Below, piece after piece: positions 1-9,464 of a stretch of 44,671 bases of DNA. This DNA is from Amazonocrinis nigriterrae CENA67. Lineage in GTDB: Bacteria > Cyanobacteriota > Cyanobacteriia > Cyanobacteriales > Nostocaceae. Under the pieces are notes generated by a model, which worked only from the letters and a program-made list of their open reading frames with translations, had not been told where the DNA came from and did not search any database. Position 1 is the stretch's first letter. Every line of letters begins with the position of its first letter. Location of the stretch: the NCBI RefSeq assembly GCF_016056305.1, contig NZ_JAECZC010000045.1:1-44671 (forward strand), in the 5' to 3' direction. The position numbers were made by a program, and so were the translations under genes.

Positions 1-490
1 CAGTCGTGTCATTCCCAACCTCAAACCGGATTCATCTACAAATACCAAATTATGTGGGTCTATACCTAAAACCCAATCTCGATAATCAAAGCGCATTTGA
101 TTGACTCGTGAACTGTCTTGCTCGCTAGCATATAGTGTTTTTTTTAGTGGTCAACTTCAACCTTTGAACTGCTCGATGCATAGTCGTAACACTGACTTCG
201 ACACCACTTTTGGCTGCAAAACCAGAGCATAATTCTTCAAGTATTGCATCTGGTTGCTCATCAACTAACTGCTCAATTACTGCCAAACTACTATTCCTGA
301 TTTTAGCGATCGCACCTCCTCCATGAGGCAAAGATGTCACCTGTCCCGTGTCTCGATAGCGACGAATTAACCTTTTAATGAAGGATACACTCACTTGAAA
401 GCGTTCAGCCAATTGGCGTTGCGACCCTTGTTTGGATTCATAAGCATTTATCACACGTTGGCGTAAATCTGTTGAGTAGGGAGCCGGCAT
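1..490 (-). mobile_element. IS630-type insertion sequence, 5' part, cut by the window edge
   Basis: The minus strand from about 490 down to 1 encodes an IS630/Tc1-mariner type transposase. The N-terminal half is open from 490 to 125. The catalytic half continues in another frame from about position 146 to the window edge, where YASEQD and then a VDESG-like DDE motif are readable. The two frames meet at a run of eight A residues on the coding strand (about 139-146). That run could be a slippage or frameshift site or a simple inactivating indel. I could not identify the terminal inverted repeats; the right end should lie a little above 490, before pstB at 615. Confidence 0.75.
125..490 (-). CDS. 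IS630-family transposase, N-terminal ORF (helix-turn-helix)
   Basis: This 121-residue ORF starts MPAPYSTDLRQRV and has the winged/helix-turn-helix DNA-binding region of IS630-type transposases (about residues 5-60), followed by a second HTH-like region with the TTMHRAVQRL stretch. It lacks the DDE catalytic domain, which lies in a different frame directly downstream (1-146). On its own it would be a DNA-binding protein without transposase activity. Full-length protein would need a frameshift of +1 (or -2) in the A8 run near its 3' end. Because the window ends inside the element, I cannot say whether the copy is otherwise intact. Confidence 0.7.
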   Translation of the reverse strand: MPAPYSTDLRQRVINAYESKQGSQRQLAERFQVSVSFIKRLIRRYRDTGQVTSLPHGGGAIAKIRNSSLAVIEQLVDEQPDAILEELCSGFAAKSGVEVSVTTMHRAVQRLKLTTKKNTIC

Positions 491-614
491 AACTATGAGT
501 ATTTTTGCTGCTCCTTCAGTTTACTAAATTTGGTGTCTATTCAATTGAAAAACGCTGTAAGTTATTGCAATTTTCAGAAAAGACTACTTCCTTTCATCGA
601 CAAAAAGAAAAATT

Positions 615-1433
615 ATGGCAGCGCCTTCTTTGCCATCTGTGAATGCCTACAGTGCAGATAGCGAAGTTATTTTACACGCACAGATAGAGGCGTTTTATTA
701 TGAAAAATTTATGGCTTTGCGTAATGTTGACCTTCCCATTTACAAAAACTTAATTACAACTTTTATTGGCCCTTCCGGTTGTGGTAAAAGCACTTTACTT
801 AAATGTTTTAATCGTTTGAATGATCTTATTCCCCAAACTCGCTTACAAGGGCAAATTCTGTTTAAAGGTCGCAATGTCTATCATCCTTTAGAAGATGCAG
901 TAGTCTTGCGCCGCAACATTGGGATGCTTTTCCAAAAGCCAAATCCCTTTCCCAAATCCATCTATAATAACGTTGCTTTTGGGCCCCGCATTCAGGGCTA
1001 TCGGGGAGATATAGATGAAATTGTAGAGTTGTCATTACGTCGTGCAGTTCTTTGGGATGAGGTTAAGCATAAGCTCAAAGAAAACGCCCTCTCTCTATCT
1101 GGTGGACAGCAACAACGGTTATGTATCGCGCGAATGCTGGCTGTGCAACCGGAGATAATTTTGATGGATGAACCTTGCTCCGCTCTCGACCCCATATCAA
1201 CCAATCAAATTGAAGCTTTGATACAGGAACTTAAACAACATCACACCATTGTAATTGTGACTCATAATATGCAGCAAGCTTTACGAGTTTCTGATATGAC
1301 CGCATTCTTAAACACGGAAATGAAAGAAGGAAGTCGTACTGGCGAATTAGTAGAGTATGATCGCACTCATATAATTTTTCACCAGCCAAAACAAGAAATT
1401 ACCCGCCAATATGTCAACGGTAATTTTGGTTGA
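615..1433 (+). CDS. pstB: Phosphate ABC transporter ATP-binding protein, PstB-like
   Basis: This 272-residue ABC ATPase has a Walker A motif GPSGCGKST (about residues 52-60), the [13 protein letters not shown] signature (about 160-172), Walker [13 protein letters not shown] and the switch His in VTHNM. The DEPCSALDP wording and the phosphate-type [18 protein letters not shown]-loop region are typical of PstB, which powers high-affinity phosphate import with PstA, PstC and PstS. No other pst gene is present: an IS630 transposase lies upstream and a DUF5132 gene downstream. It is therefore an orphan or the last gene of an interrupted operon. The N-terminus (about 25 residues) is longer and less conserved than usual. 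I saw no Pho box. Confidence 0.85.
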   Translation: MAAPSLPSVNAYSADSEVILHAQIEAFYYEKFMALRNVDLPIYKNLITTFIGPSGCGKSTLLKCFNRLNDLIPQTRLQGQILFKGRNVYHPLEDAVVLRRNIGMLFQKPNPFPKSIYNNVAFGPRIQGYRGDIDEIVELSLRRAVLWDEVKHKLKENALSLSGGQQQRLCIARMLAVQPEIILMDEPCSALDPISTNQIEALIQELKQHHTIVIVTHNMQQALRVSDMTAFLNTEMKEGSRTGELVEYDRTHIIFHQPKQEITRQYVNGNFG

Positions 1434-1660
1434 AATAGAAAATATTATTCGATGCTAAAACTTAATCTGTCTATGGGTATATTATTCTCAACTTTAGAGT
1501 CTTTTAATTGGAATTATTATGTTAAATAACCAGCATGATCCACAATATAATCAAAACTCAATTAACGAATAAAAGTTCTAATAAAAATATTTTTCTTGAT
1601 GATTGATTTATTTAATCTTGGATAGAATGAAATTGTAAACATCAATGGACTAATAAGATT

Positions 1661-1948
1661 ATGGCACCTAAAATCATACCTGATGTTGAAAACTTAGTTG
1701 AAGACCTTGGAGTTCCAGGGATTGCAGCAATAGTGCTTCTTCCAGTTATCGTTCCAGTAGTAACGGGTGTTGGCAAACCAATAGCTAAAGCAGCCATTAA
1801 AGGCGGAATCCTCATCTATGAAAAGGGCAAAGAAGTAATTGCAGAAGTTGGTGAAACCTTTGAGGATATTGTGGCTGAAGCTAAGGCTGAACTTGCTGAA
1901 CAACAAGCTGAAGCTGAGGTTGAACAATTTGAATCGTCAGCTAGTTAA
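1661..1948 (+). CDS. DUF5132 family small membrane-associated protein
   Basis: This 95-residue protein starts MAPKIIPDVENLVEDLG. It has one hydrophobic segment (about residues 18-38, GIAAIVLLPVIVPVVTGVG), a GKPIAKAAIKGG motif and an acidic, Ala/Glu-rich C-terminal helix. This matches small cyanobacterial proteins classed as DUF5132, of unknown role. The single membrane helix followed by an amphipathic charged helix suggests peripheral membrane attachment, which is inference. It stands alone: pstB ends 227 bases upstream and a clear terminator follows at 2030-2056. Confidence 0.7.
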   Translation: MAPKIIPDVENLVEDLGVPGIAAIVLLPVIVPVVTGVGKPIAKAAIKGGILIYEKGKEVIAEVGETFEDIVAEAKAELAEQQAEAEVEQFESSAS

Positions 1949-2029
1949 ATTTCACTACCAAACCGAAAGAAATCAATGTTAATGGTTGAATTTTGTGGCT
2001 TGTACGTGCAATGCAGTACATTTTTTTGG

Positions 2030-2056
2030 AAGATGGATAAAATATCCATCTTTTTT
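2030..2056 (+). terminator. Rho-independent terminator after the DUF5132 gene
   Basis: A perfect 10-bp stem (AAGATGGATA pairing with TATCCATCTT, loop AAA) is followed by a T run. It lies about 80 bases after the stop at 1948. Confidence 0.75.
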
Positions 2057-2090
2057 AATATTACAAAATTTTTCAAAATATCTATAATGT

Positions 2091-2170
2091 ATAACAAAGT
2101 GCTGTTAGCGGAAGTGGGGCGTTCAGCCCGTGTTGAGTAAAAACTAAGTTATTTCCAGGTTTTGAGCAAT
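2091..2170 (+). repeat. Dispersed repeat, copy A, abutting the truncated mgtA
   Basis: It begins ATAACAAAGTGCTG and ends GTTGAGTAAAAACTAAG, TTATTTCC and TTTTGAGCAAT. Two related copies are at 16859-17282 and 29165-29271; all share the left GCAAAGTGC and the right GAGTxAAAAC..AGTTATTTC....AGCAAT blocks. In copy A, ATPase coding sequence starts directly after GAGCAAT, so the repeat marks the breakpoint that removed the 5' end of mgtA. Confidence 0.6.
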
Positions 2171-4126
2171 GTTAGCAGTACAGGTACGGCAGTAGTAGTG
2201 CAAACTGGTAGCAATACTTACTTGGGTGCATTCGCTCAAACTCTTGTCGGTCAAAAAACCCTCTCCAGTTTTGACAAAGGAGTAAATGGCATTAGCTTCT
2301 TACTATTGCGGTTTATGCTGGTCATTGCACCTTTGGTATTTTTCATCAATGGGTTTATTAAAGGCAATTGGACAGAGGCTTTCTTTTTTGCCCTATCTGT
2401 GGCTGTGGGGTTAACGCCAGAGATGCTACCGATGATTGTAACAGCCAATTTGGGGAGAGGCGCGATCGCTATGTCTGATAAAAAAGTGATCGTTAAAAAT
2501 ATCGATTCCATCCAAAACTTTGGTGCAATGGATATTCTCTGTACCGATAAAACAGGCACTCTCACCCAAGATAAAATTATTTTGTAAATGCACCTGGATG
2601 TTTATGGCGAAGAAAATGACGAAGTTCTAGAGTATGCCTATCTCAATAGCTTCTATCAAACAGGATTAAAAAACCTACTAGATGTGGCTGTACTAGAACA
2701 TATCGAGTTACACGCATCTTTAAAAGTTGAAAAAGATTTCCGCAAAATTGATGAAATTCCCTTCGATTTTGTCCGCCGTCGCATGTCCGTAGTTGTGGAA
2801 GAAACCCATCATAAGCATATATTGATTTGTAAAGGTGCAGTCGAAGAAATTCTGCAAGTTTGCACTCAAGTCCAAGCTAATGATCAGATTTTACCCATAG
2901 AGGAATCAGTCCACGCCCAAGCATTGCAATTAGACCAGGAATTAAACGAAGATGGATTAAGAGTGATTGCTGTCGCTTATAAAGAACTACCACCAGACCA
3001 ACTCACATACTCAGTAGTCGATGAGTGTAATTTAATTATGCTAGGGTTTATTGCCTTTCTCGACCCACCGAAAGAATCAGCAGCCCAAGCAATTAGCGCC
3101 CTGAATCACAATGGCATCCAAGTAAAAATATTAACAGGTGACAATGAAATTATTGCTCGCAAAACCTGTAAAGATGTGGGTTTATATGTTCACCACACCC
3201 TAATAGGTAGCGAAGTTGAGAAATTATCTGATGAAGAATTAGCAGAGATAGCAGTCACAACGACTATTTTTGCCAAACTATCTCCCCTACAAAAAGCTAG
3301 AATCATTCAAGTTTTACGCCGTAAAAGTCACATAGTCGGCTTTCTGGGAGATGGAATTAATGATGCAGCGGCTTTACGGGAAGCTGATGTTGGTATCTCC
3401 GTGGACACAGCCGTAGACATTGCTAAAGAGTCAGCAGATATTATCCTGTTAGAAAAAAGCTTGTTGGTATTGGAAGCAGGGGTGAATGAAGGGCGCAAGA
3501 CATTCGGCAACATCGTCAAATATATCAAAATGGGTACAAGTTCCAACTTTGGTAATATGTTCAGTATGTTGGGAGCAAGCGCCATGCTGCCATTTTTACC
3601 GATGAGTTAAGTGCAAATACTGTTAAATAATCTACTCTACGATTTTTCTCAAACTGGAATTCCCTTTGATCATGTGGATCGAGAATACCTGACTAAACCG
3701 CGTAAATGGCAGATTAATGATATCCAGAAGTTTATGCTTTACATCGGCCCCATGAGTTCGATTTTTGACTATGCGACCTATGCTTTAATGTGGTTTGTAT
3801 TTGGTGCCAACTCAATAGAAAAACAAGCACTGTTTCAGACAGGTTGGTTTGTGGAAAGTTTGTTGACTCAAACGTTAATTGTCCACATTATCCGCACTGC
3901 GAAAATTCCCCTAATTCAAAGTACAGCATCGCTACCCATGTTAATGGTGACTCTGACGATTATGGCGATCGGAATTTATCTTCCTTTCTCTCCTATCGCA
4001 TCAGGGTTGGGATTTGTGCCTTTACCTGCTAGTTATTTTCTCTGGTTAGTGTTGATTTTATCTAGTTATTCTGTGTTGACACAGTTAGTAAAAACCTGGT
4101 TTGTGAAAAAATATGGCTACAACTAA
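2162..4126 (+). pseudogene. mgtA: Broken MgtA/MgtB-type Mg2+ P-type ATPase (5'-truncated, two in-frame stops)
   Basis: A single reading frame encodes the C-terminal two thirds of a P3B magnesium-transporting ATPase. It is interrupted by TAA at 2585-2587 and TAA at 3608-3610, with no frameshift between the three open pieces (141, 340 and 171 codons). Visible features are the phosphorylation motif DKTGTLT in piece 1, the nucleotide-binding region and the hinge GDGINDAAALREAD in piece 2, and the last membrane helices with QSGWF-like and SQTLIVH-like motifs in piece 3. The first ~300 residues (early helices and actuator domain) are missing; coding similarity starts at NVSSTGTAVVV, right next to repeat copy A. 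Compared with E. coli MgtA from memory, the first stop replaces Glu of a KIVLEN motif. A functional product is not expected. Confidence 0.88.
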
Positions 4127-4196
4127 ACAATACCTTCAATAATTTACGAAAGGTAGAGTCTAACCGTAGTATCGCTACAGATTTACGGCACAATAG

Positions 4197-4853
4197 TTAA
4201 AATTGATATTTGCGATCGCGCACCCACATACTTATCAGTACAGCTTTACCTTGGGCGTTCACTTTCACTTCTACTACTATCGGTTGTCTTTGTCCTGGTT
4301 GAGTTGGTCTAGCTGCTGAAATATCCTGATTAATATCGTTACGTTGATCCTCCGGAATATAATAAGTTTCCAAGCCGTAAGAAATTGAATTATAGCTACT
4401 GTAACGTCCTTGCAAAGCTATCTGATTTGCAGGTAGGGAAGTCGGAAGTTCTTCACTTAGCCGCACAGGTTTCCACGCTTGAGGAACTTTACCAGAGGAT
4501 TTTTCCTCTTCCAGAATGACGTAAAAACTTGTTCCTGACGCTAAAGGCTGATATTTTTTGTCTGTACCAGGATATTGCTTTACCAAATCTGTCCAACCAG
4601 GAAGTTTTGCTAAATTATCTACACGAGAAATTTCATAATTCAGCGTCACCGAATAACCGCGCAGTAAATCGTAAGGATCTACAGGTTGAGTTTGCAAAAT
4701 AGCTGTTTTACCTGTAATAACTGTGTAAACTGATTGAGCCGGTACTGCTAAAATAAATGCTGTTTGTATCAGCAAAGGTACAATAAACCTCCAAATAACT
4801 ATAGGCTGTTCTTTTGGTTCGGCTGGCAAAGGTAATGTTTCGTTAGTTTCCAT
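4197..4853 (-). CDS. GDYXXLXY-domain protein, partner of the DUF2157 protein
   Basis: This protein has 218 residues from the ATG at 4853. The frame stays open to 4895, but the extra upstream residues derive from low-complexity GAAGCAGG repeats, so I prefer the inner start METNETLPLP. It has one N-terminal membrane segment (about residues 22-42) and an extracytoplasmic domain with the PYDLLRGYSVTLNY motif, the cyanobacterial form of the GDYxxLxY motif. Such proteins are usually encoded next to DUF2157 membrane proteins, as here (gene at 4940-6379, same strand, about 85 bases upstream), and the two are probably cotranscribed and act together. The function is unknown. Confidence 0.72.
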   Translation of the reverse strand: METNETLPLPAEPKEQPIVIWRFIVPLLIQTAFILAVPAQSVYTVITGKTAILQTQPVDPYDLLRGYSVTLNYEISRVDNLAKLPGWTDLVKQYPGTDKKYQPLASGTSFYVILEEEKSSGKVPQAWKPVRLSEELPTSLPANQIALQGRYSSYNSISYGLETYYIPEDQRNDINQDISAARPTQPGQRQPIVVEVKVNAQGKAVLISMWVRDRKYQF

Positions 4854-4916
4854 AAAATTAGGAAGCAGGAAGCAGAAGGCAAGAGGTATAAACACAGAAT
4901 AAATCTGACGAAACTT

Positions 4917-4951
4917 AATTACGAATTACGAATTACGAATTACGAATTATT
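4917..4951. repeat. Heptanucleotide tandem repeat (ATTACGA)n
   Basis: About four to five units of ATTACGA lie in tandem. The array overlaps the last codons and the stop of the DUF2157 gene (its C-terminal Asn-Asn-Ser-stop is encoded inside the repeat). The same unit recurs upstream of hetI at 27018-27045. Confidence 0.85.
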
Positions 4952-6379
4952 TTCAGATATAGTTGGTCGAGAGGACAAATAACGTTCAAACCACAAACCG
5001 GCGATAATTACCCCAACACCACATAGGACAAAAATCAAGGATTTGAATAATAAGGCGGTGTCGTACTCTAGCATCCGACTAATAATTTGTAGTGTTAGTA
5101 ATACTATGCCACCCCAAAAAGGTCGTCGTTCCCCTAATTCCAGTGCTTCTCGAATTAATTTAAATGCCAAAACTGCTAAAAGAAGATTAAACGCAAAGAT
5201 GGGAATAACTTGAATGGGAGTGATAGCTTGATGCACAAAGATGACTAAGGCAGTGATTACAATCAAGCTGCCAATAAAAATACTTTTTACTTCTATTGGC
5301 TGACGCTGTTGGTTTGGGGTTGGACGTAACAAATGCCACCATTGCCATACAGCTAAAATTATGAAAATTGCCACATCTAAAAAAGGTAGCCAGGTTGCTA
5401 AAGGAGTGTTCCTAAATTGAGTTTGATAACCAATCATCCGCGCTTGCCACAACCAACGGAAAGAAAGAAAATAAAATGTGATGCTAAAAAATGCCCAAGT
5501 TAGCGATCGCGCGAACGGCTGAAACCTTTTAGAATTAACTTGGCGAAACAGTGAATCATCATAACTCCACAATAAGGCTGGTGGCACAGTAAAGGCAGCT
5601 ATAGTAAGCCAAAGCGGAGTATCTGTGTATGTGATAACTTCCAACGACCTGAGATGAGATTGCCAGGATATCACAAAAGCGATCGCTGTAATTCTAAAAA
5701 TCCAACGGGAACGACACCAGTAAGCTAAAGGTACAAACAGTAAACTCAAGACTAAAGGCAGATGTTCTATAACTGTCACACCCCATGTCAACTCATTAAC
5801 TGCATAGTACCAATTGAACAATCCTATCCAAGACCCCATTAGCATTAAAATTAGGGCAAGCATCCCCAAGGAAGTCAAGCGCAAACTGTACGCCATCAGC
5901 AAAACAGCTAATCCCCAACCTAAGAACAGTTCGTAACTAGAACCGTTAACATGGTACATTTGTGCTAATAGCGCCATATTAGCACCTATGGTCAAAGAGC
6001 CGACAATTAGCAAGCCTTCTCCTAAGACACGTTGACGGCGTTTTCTGTCTCTGGAGGACTGATTATTTCTGGTGGCTGGTTTCCACAGGCTAAAACCAGT
6101 AATATTTGTCACCAAGAATAAACTCAATAGTAAAATTAACTTGACTTCTCTAGTTAAAGCTTGCCAGTTGGCAGCGACAAAAGTAATTACACCCAAGCCT
6201 AACAATATTGCCCCAACCGCTATTAAGATAAAAACGAAGCGATCGCGAGCAGCCGTTTCTAAATGATCAAATTCATACCTTTGTGCCAATCTTTGATACA
6301 AATCGGCATCAATTAACCCCTCACTCTGCCATAGTTGCGCTTCAGTACGCAACTTGCGGCGAAAATTATCCAACAACAT
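4940..6379 (-). CDS. DUF2157 polytopic membrane protein
   Basis: This 479-residue protein has an N-terminal soluble region (about residues 1-45, LRTEAQLWQSEGLID...YEFDHLE) that matches the DUF2157 start, where a short helix pair precedes the first membrane segment. About ten or more hydrophobic segments follow (first at about 48-70, LIAVGAILLGLGVITFVAANW). The family is an integral membrane protein of unknown function, usually paired with a GDYXXLXY protein; that partner is the next gene downstream. The C-terminus reads into a heptanucleotide repeat, so the last few residues are probably strain specific. Confidence 0.75.
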   Translation of the reverse strand: MLLDNFRRKLRTEAQLWQSEGLIDADLYQRLAQRYEFDHLETAARDRFVFILIAVGAILLGLGVITFVAANWQALTREVKLILLLSLFLVTNITGFSLWKPATRNNQSSRDRKRRQRVLGEGLLIVGSLTIGANMALLAQMYHVNGSSYELFLGWGLAVLLMAYSLRLTSLGMLALILMLMGSWIGLFNWYYAVNELTWGVTVIEHLPLVLSLLFVPLAYWCRSRWIFRITAIAFVISWQSHLRSLEVITYTDTPLWLTIAAFTVPPALLWSYDDSLFRQVNSKRFQPFARSLTWAFFSITFYFLSFRWLWQARMIGYQTQFRNTPLATWLPFLDVAIFIILAVWQWWHLLRPTPNQQRQPIEVKSIFIGSLIVITALVIFVHQAITPIQVIPIFAFNLLLAVLAFKLIREALELGERRPFWGGIVLLTLQIISRMLEYDTALLFKSLIFVLCGVGVIIAGLWFERYLSSRPTISENNS

Positions 6380-6615
6380 AATTTTTTCAGCTATATATAC
6401 GAAAATATTCGGATTCCAATATGCCGATGCTCACATTTAATCACTTCAGTACCTACAGAAAGTGTCCAGTTTGTCAAGTGGAATACAGTTATCCGCAGAT
6501 TATTCTACCTATGGGCGATCGCTACTGTCTGACTGGCGCTAATAAAATTTCACAATAAAATTCTGCTATAGATTGGAGAGAAGCGTGCCGCTTCCAAAAC
6601 TGGCTAACAGATGGG

Positions 6616-9255
6616 ATGGTTGTAATGAAGAACAAGAACCAAGTTGTTTTTACCTTAATGTTGAAAAGCGCTGTTGTCTTTTCACCCTTACTGCTATCTG
6701 CTGGTATTGCCAGTGGACAAACCCCAGCATCAGCCTCTAGAGATATAATTACTGTTCAGGCAATCACCAATCAGCAACAGGAAGAATTAACGCGACTGAG
6801 GGCAGAAAAACGCCTGCGAGAGCAAGAAAAATTAGAATTGGATCGCGCTTTTAATCGTATCAATATCTGGTTAGTGTTATTAAGTTTATTTCCAGTGGTA
6901 ATCATTGCTTTATTTTGGTTGCTGCGTCGGGTAGCAATCCGTGAAATTGTGAATAGAGCAATGGCACAACTAGAAGGAATAGAAAATTTACAAAATCAAC
7001 TAACTCTTGTTAAACAAGAAGCTGAAAATACGATTCAAGAAGCGAAAAAGCTCAATCGTCAATTAGATAAGGAAGCTGAGGCACTCAAACAAAATATCAA
7101 ATTACAGCAGGAAAATTTATCTGTTTTAGCATCTGAGTTATTGCAAGCCAAAGATAATCTGTTTACAGGGTTAGAATCTGATATCAAAAATGTACAAGAG
7201 AAAGTAGGAAAATTAGAATCGGAATTTGCCGCACAATTAGCCCAATGGCAATTGGATAATCAACGACAAAAAAATCAGACGCTCGAAAATTTAGGAAAAC
7301 TCGAATCGGAACTTGCCCAGCGACTATCTGAATTACAGTTAGGTGCTGAACAGCAAAAAAATATCGCTTTAGAAAATATAGAAAAATCTAGGGATGAATT
7401 CATTGCTTTAGTTGCCAGCTTGCAATCTGATACTCAGCAAAGAAAGGATAACATTCTAGAAAATTTAGCAACCTTACAGTCAGAATTTGCACAGCAGCTA
7501 TCAAATTTACAACTTGATGCTCAACAACATAAAGATTTAACCCTCGAAAATATCAAAGAGCTAATATTAGGCTTGCAATCTGATACTCAGCTACGAAAAA
7601 ATGAAATTCTAGATACTTTAACAAAGCTGCAATTTGAATTTACATCACAGCTATCAAATTTACAAGTTGATGCTCAACAACAGAAAGATTTAACCCTTGA
7701 AAATATCAAAGAGCTAATATCAGGCTTGCAATCTGATACTCAGCTACGAAAAGATGAAATTCTAGAAACTTTAATAAAGCTGCAATCAGAATTTACATCA
7801 CAGCTATCAAATTTACAAGTTGATGCTCAACAACAGAAAGATTTAACCCTCGGAAATATCAAAGAACTAATATCAGGATTGCAATCTGATACTCAAGGAG
7901 AAAAAGATAAAATACTGGGAAGTTTAACAAAGCTGCAATTAGAATTTACATCACAACTATCAAATTTCCAAGTTGATGCTCAACGACAGAAGGATTTAAC
8001 CCTCGGAAATATCAAAGAGCTAATATCAGGCTTGCAGTCTGATACTCAGCTACGAAAAAATGAAATTCTAGAAACTTTAACAAAGCTGCAATCAGACTTG
8101 ACATCACAACTATCAAATTTCCAAGTTGATGCTCAACAACAAAAAGATATCATCTTGGAAGATATTAGAGAGCTAATATCAGGATTGCAGTCTGATACTC
8201 AAGTAGAAAAGGATAAAATTCTCGAAAGTTTAAGAAACTTGAAGTTAGAATTTATATCGCAGCTATCAGAATTACAAGCAGATGTGCAAAATCGCAAACA
8301 GCTAATTCTTGAAAATTTAGAGAAATCAGGTTCAGAGTTGCTCTCTGAATTTACTGATTTGCACTTGAACGCTCAACAACAAAAGCTGCTGATTTTAGAA
8401 AAGCTGGAAAAATTAGAGAGGCAGTTTGTATTTCAACTTTCAGAATTAAAATTGGATGCTCAACAACGCAAAGATTTAATACTAAAAGAATTAACTGAAA
8501 ATCAACCGCCATCTATTCCTGAATCAAAGCCAGCAGAGTCACCACAGCCACAGCCGGAAGTATCAGCAGATGAATTTGTGAAACAGGGAGATACTCTATT
8601 TGCTGAGAAACGATATAAAGAAGCGATCGCAGCTTACAATCAAGCCATTAAAATCCAACAAGATCAACCTGTTATTTGGTTAAAACTAGGCATCAGTCTG
8701 GGAAGATTGAAACGCTATAAAGATGCCATTTCGTGCTATGATCAAGCGATAAAAATTCAGTCAGACTATCATCAAGCCTGGTGCGATCGCGGTGTCGCTT
8801 TTGGCAACTTACGACAGCATCAAGAAGCTTTTGCCTCTTTTGACAAAGCTACCCAAATCAAACCTGATGATGCAGTTGCTTGGTTAAATCGCGGTCTTTC
8901 TTTGGTAGAATTGGAAGAATACGAAGAAGCGATCGCCTCGTTTGACCAATCGCTACAACACAAACCTGATTCTGCGAAAGCTTGGGATAAACGCGGCTAT
9001 ACTCTAGTGAGACTGGGACGTGATGATGATGCGATCGCTAGTTTTGACAAAGCCTTGGAAATTAAGCCAGACTATGCCAGTGCATATTACAATAAAGCAG
9101 CCTGCTATGCACTACAAAAAGAAGTTAAATTAGCTGTAGAAAACCTGCAACAAGCGATTCAACTTAATCCCAGCTACAAAGAAGAAGCCGCAACAGACAT
9201 TGACTTTGATGAAATTGGTGATGATGAACAATTTAGAAAGTTAATTGCAGAGTAA
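6616..9255 (+). CDS. Membrane-anchored coiled-coil protein with internal repeats and C-terminal TPRs
   Basis: This 879-residue protein starts at 6616; ATG at 6625 is an in-frame alternative. Order of parts: a signal-like hydrophobic N-terminus (about 10-35); a short charged helix; a membrane segment (about 83-105, WLVLLSLFPVVIIALFWLL); a long heptad-rich coiled coil (about 110-630); a Pro/Glu linker; and six TPR motifs (about 650-865), including QGDTLFAEKRYKEAIAAYNQAI. Inside the coiled coil a 51-residue unit (LxLxNIKELISGLQSDTQ...LSNxQVDAQQQKD) is repeated almost identically four times, with older, more diverged copies on both sides. The design suggests an elongated scaffold held at a membrane with a protein-binding TPR head. 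I do not recognise a named family. Copy number of the repeat probably varies between strains (inference). Confidence 0.8.
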   Translation: MVVMKNKNQVVFTLMLKSAVVFSPLLLSAGIASGQTPASASRDIITVQAITNQQQEELTRLRAEKRLREQEKLELDRAFNRINIWLVLLSLFPVVIIALFWLLRRVAIREIVNRAMAQLEGIENLQNQLTLVKQEAENTIQEAKKLNRQLDKEAEALKQNIKLQQENLSVLASELLQAKDNLFTGLESDIKNVQEKVGKLESEFAAQLAQWQLDNQRQKNQTLENLGKLESELAQRLSELQLGAEQQKNIALENIEKSRDEFIALVASLQSDTQQRKDNILENLATLQSEFAQQLSNLQLDAQQHKDLTLENIKELILGLQSDTQLRKNEILDTLTKLQFEFTSQLSNLQVDAQQQKDLTLENIKELISGLQSDTQLRKDEILETLIKLQSEFTSQLSNLQVDAQQQKDLTLGNIKELISGLQSDTQGEKDKILGSLTKLQLEFTSQLSNFQVDAQRQKDLTLGNIKELISGLQSDTQLRKNEILETLTKLQSDLTSQLSNFQVDAQQQKDIILEDIRELISGLQSDTQVEKDKILESLRNLKLEFISQLSELQADVQNRKQLILENLEKSGSELLSEFTDLHLNAQQQKLLILEKLEKLERQFVFQLSELKLDAQQRKDLILKELTENQPPSIPESKPAESPQPQPEVSADEFVKQGDTLFAEKRYKEAIAAYNQAIKIQQDQPVIWLKLGISLGRLKRYKDAISCYDQAIKIQSDYHQAWCDRGVAFGNLRQHQEAFASFDKATQIKPDDAVAWLNRGLSLVELEEYEEAIASFDQSLQHKPDSAKAWDKRGYTLVRLGRDDDAIASFDKALEIKPDYASAYYNKAACYALQKEVKLAVENLQQAIQLNPSYKEEAATDIDFDEIGDDEQFRKLIAE
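7537..8301 (+). repeat. 153-bp in-frame tandem repeat in the coiled-coil gene
   Basis: Near-identical copies begin at 7537, 7690, 7843 and 7996 (TTAACCCTCGAAAATATC or close variants), exactly 153 bases apart. A fifth, diverged copy starts at 8149. Each copy encodes 51 residues, so changes in copy number keep the frame. Confidence 0.9.
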
Positions 9256-9408
9256 ATAATTAATATTTAAAAACTTCTAGGATCTACGCTCCAGAATTTT
9301 TCGGATATTAGGGAGAGCAGCTTCAATAGTTTAACAGTCAATACCATAAACAGAAGGTCGTTGACCGATGACAGATAACAATCATCAGTCATCAGTCATC
9401 AGTCATCA

Positions 9409-9453
9409 GGAGCCAGTGCGTTGCGCGGGTTTCCCGCGTTGAAGCAACTGGCG
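9409..9453. repeat. Hairpin repeat GGAGCCAGTGCGTTGC...GCAACTGGCG
   Basis: A nested palindrome: outer GCCAGT..GTTGC pairs with GCAACTGGC, inner CGCGGG pairs with CCCGCG. A second copy with a different inner stem (GGAGG/CCTCC) is at 42030-42074, and part of a third is at about 16939. It is preceded by ATCAGTC heptamer repeats (about 9380-9408). It lies at the 3' ends of the converging TPR and FAD genes. Confidence 0.75.
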
Positions 9454-9464
9454 TTCATCAATCA

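Noticed and set aside
2162-4126. Three separate genes or stop-codon readthrough in the mgtA region
   Set aside because: All three pieces are one frame of one ATPase, the N-terminus is missing, and no readthrough signal is visible; a pseudogene explains it best.
7537-8301. CRISPR-like regular repeats
   Set aside because: The 153-bp units are in frame, contiguous without unique spacers, and encode a coiled coil.
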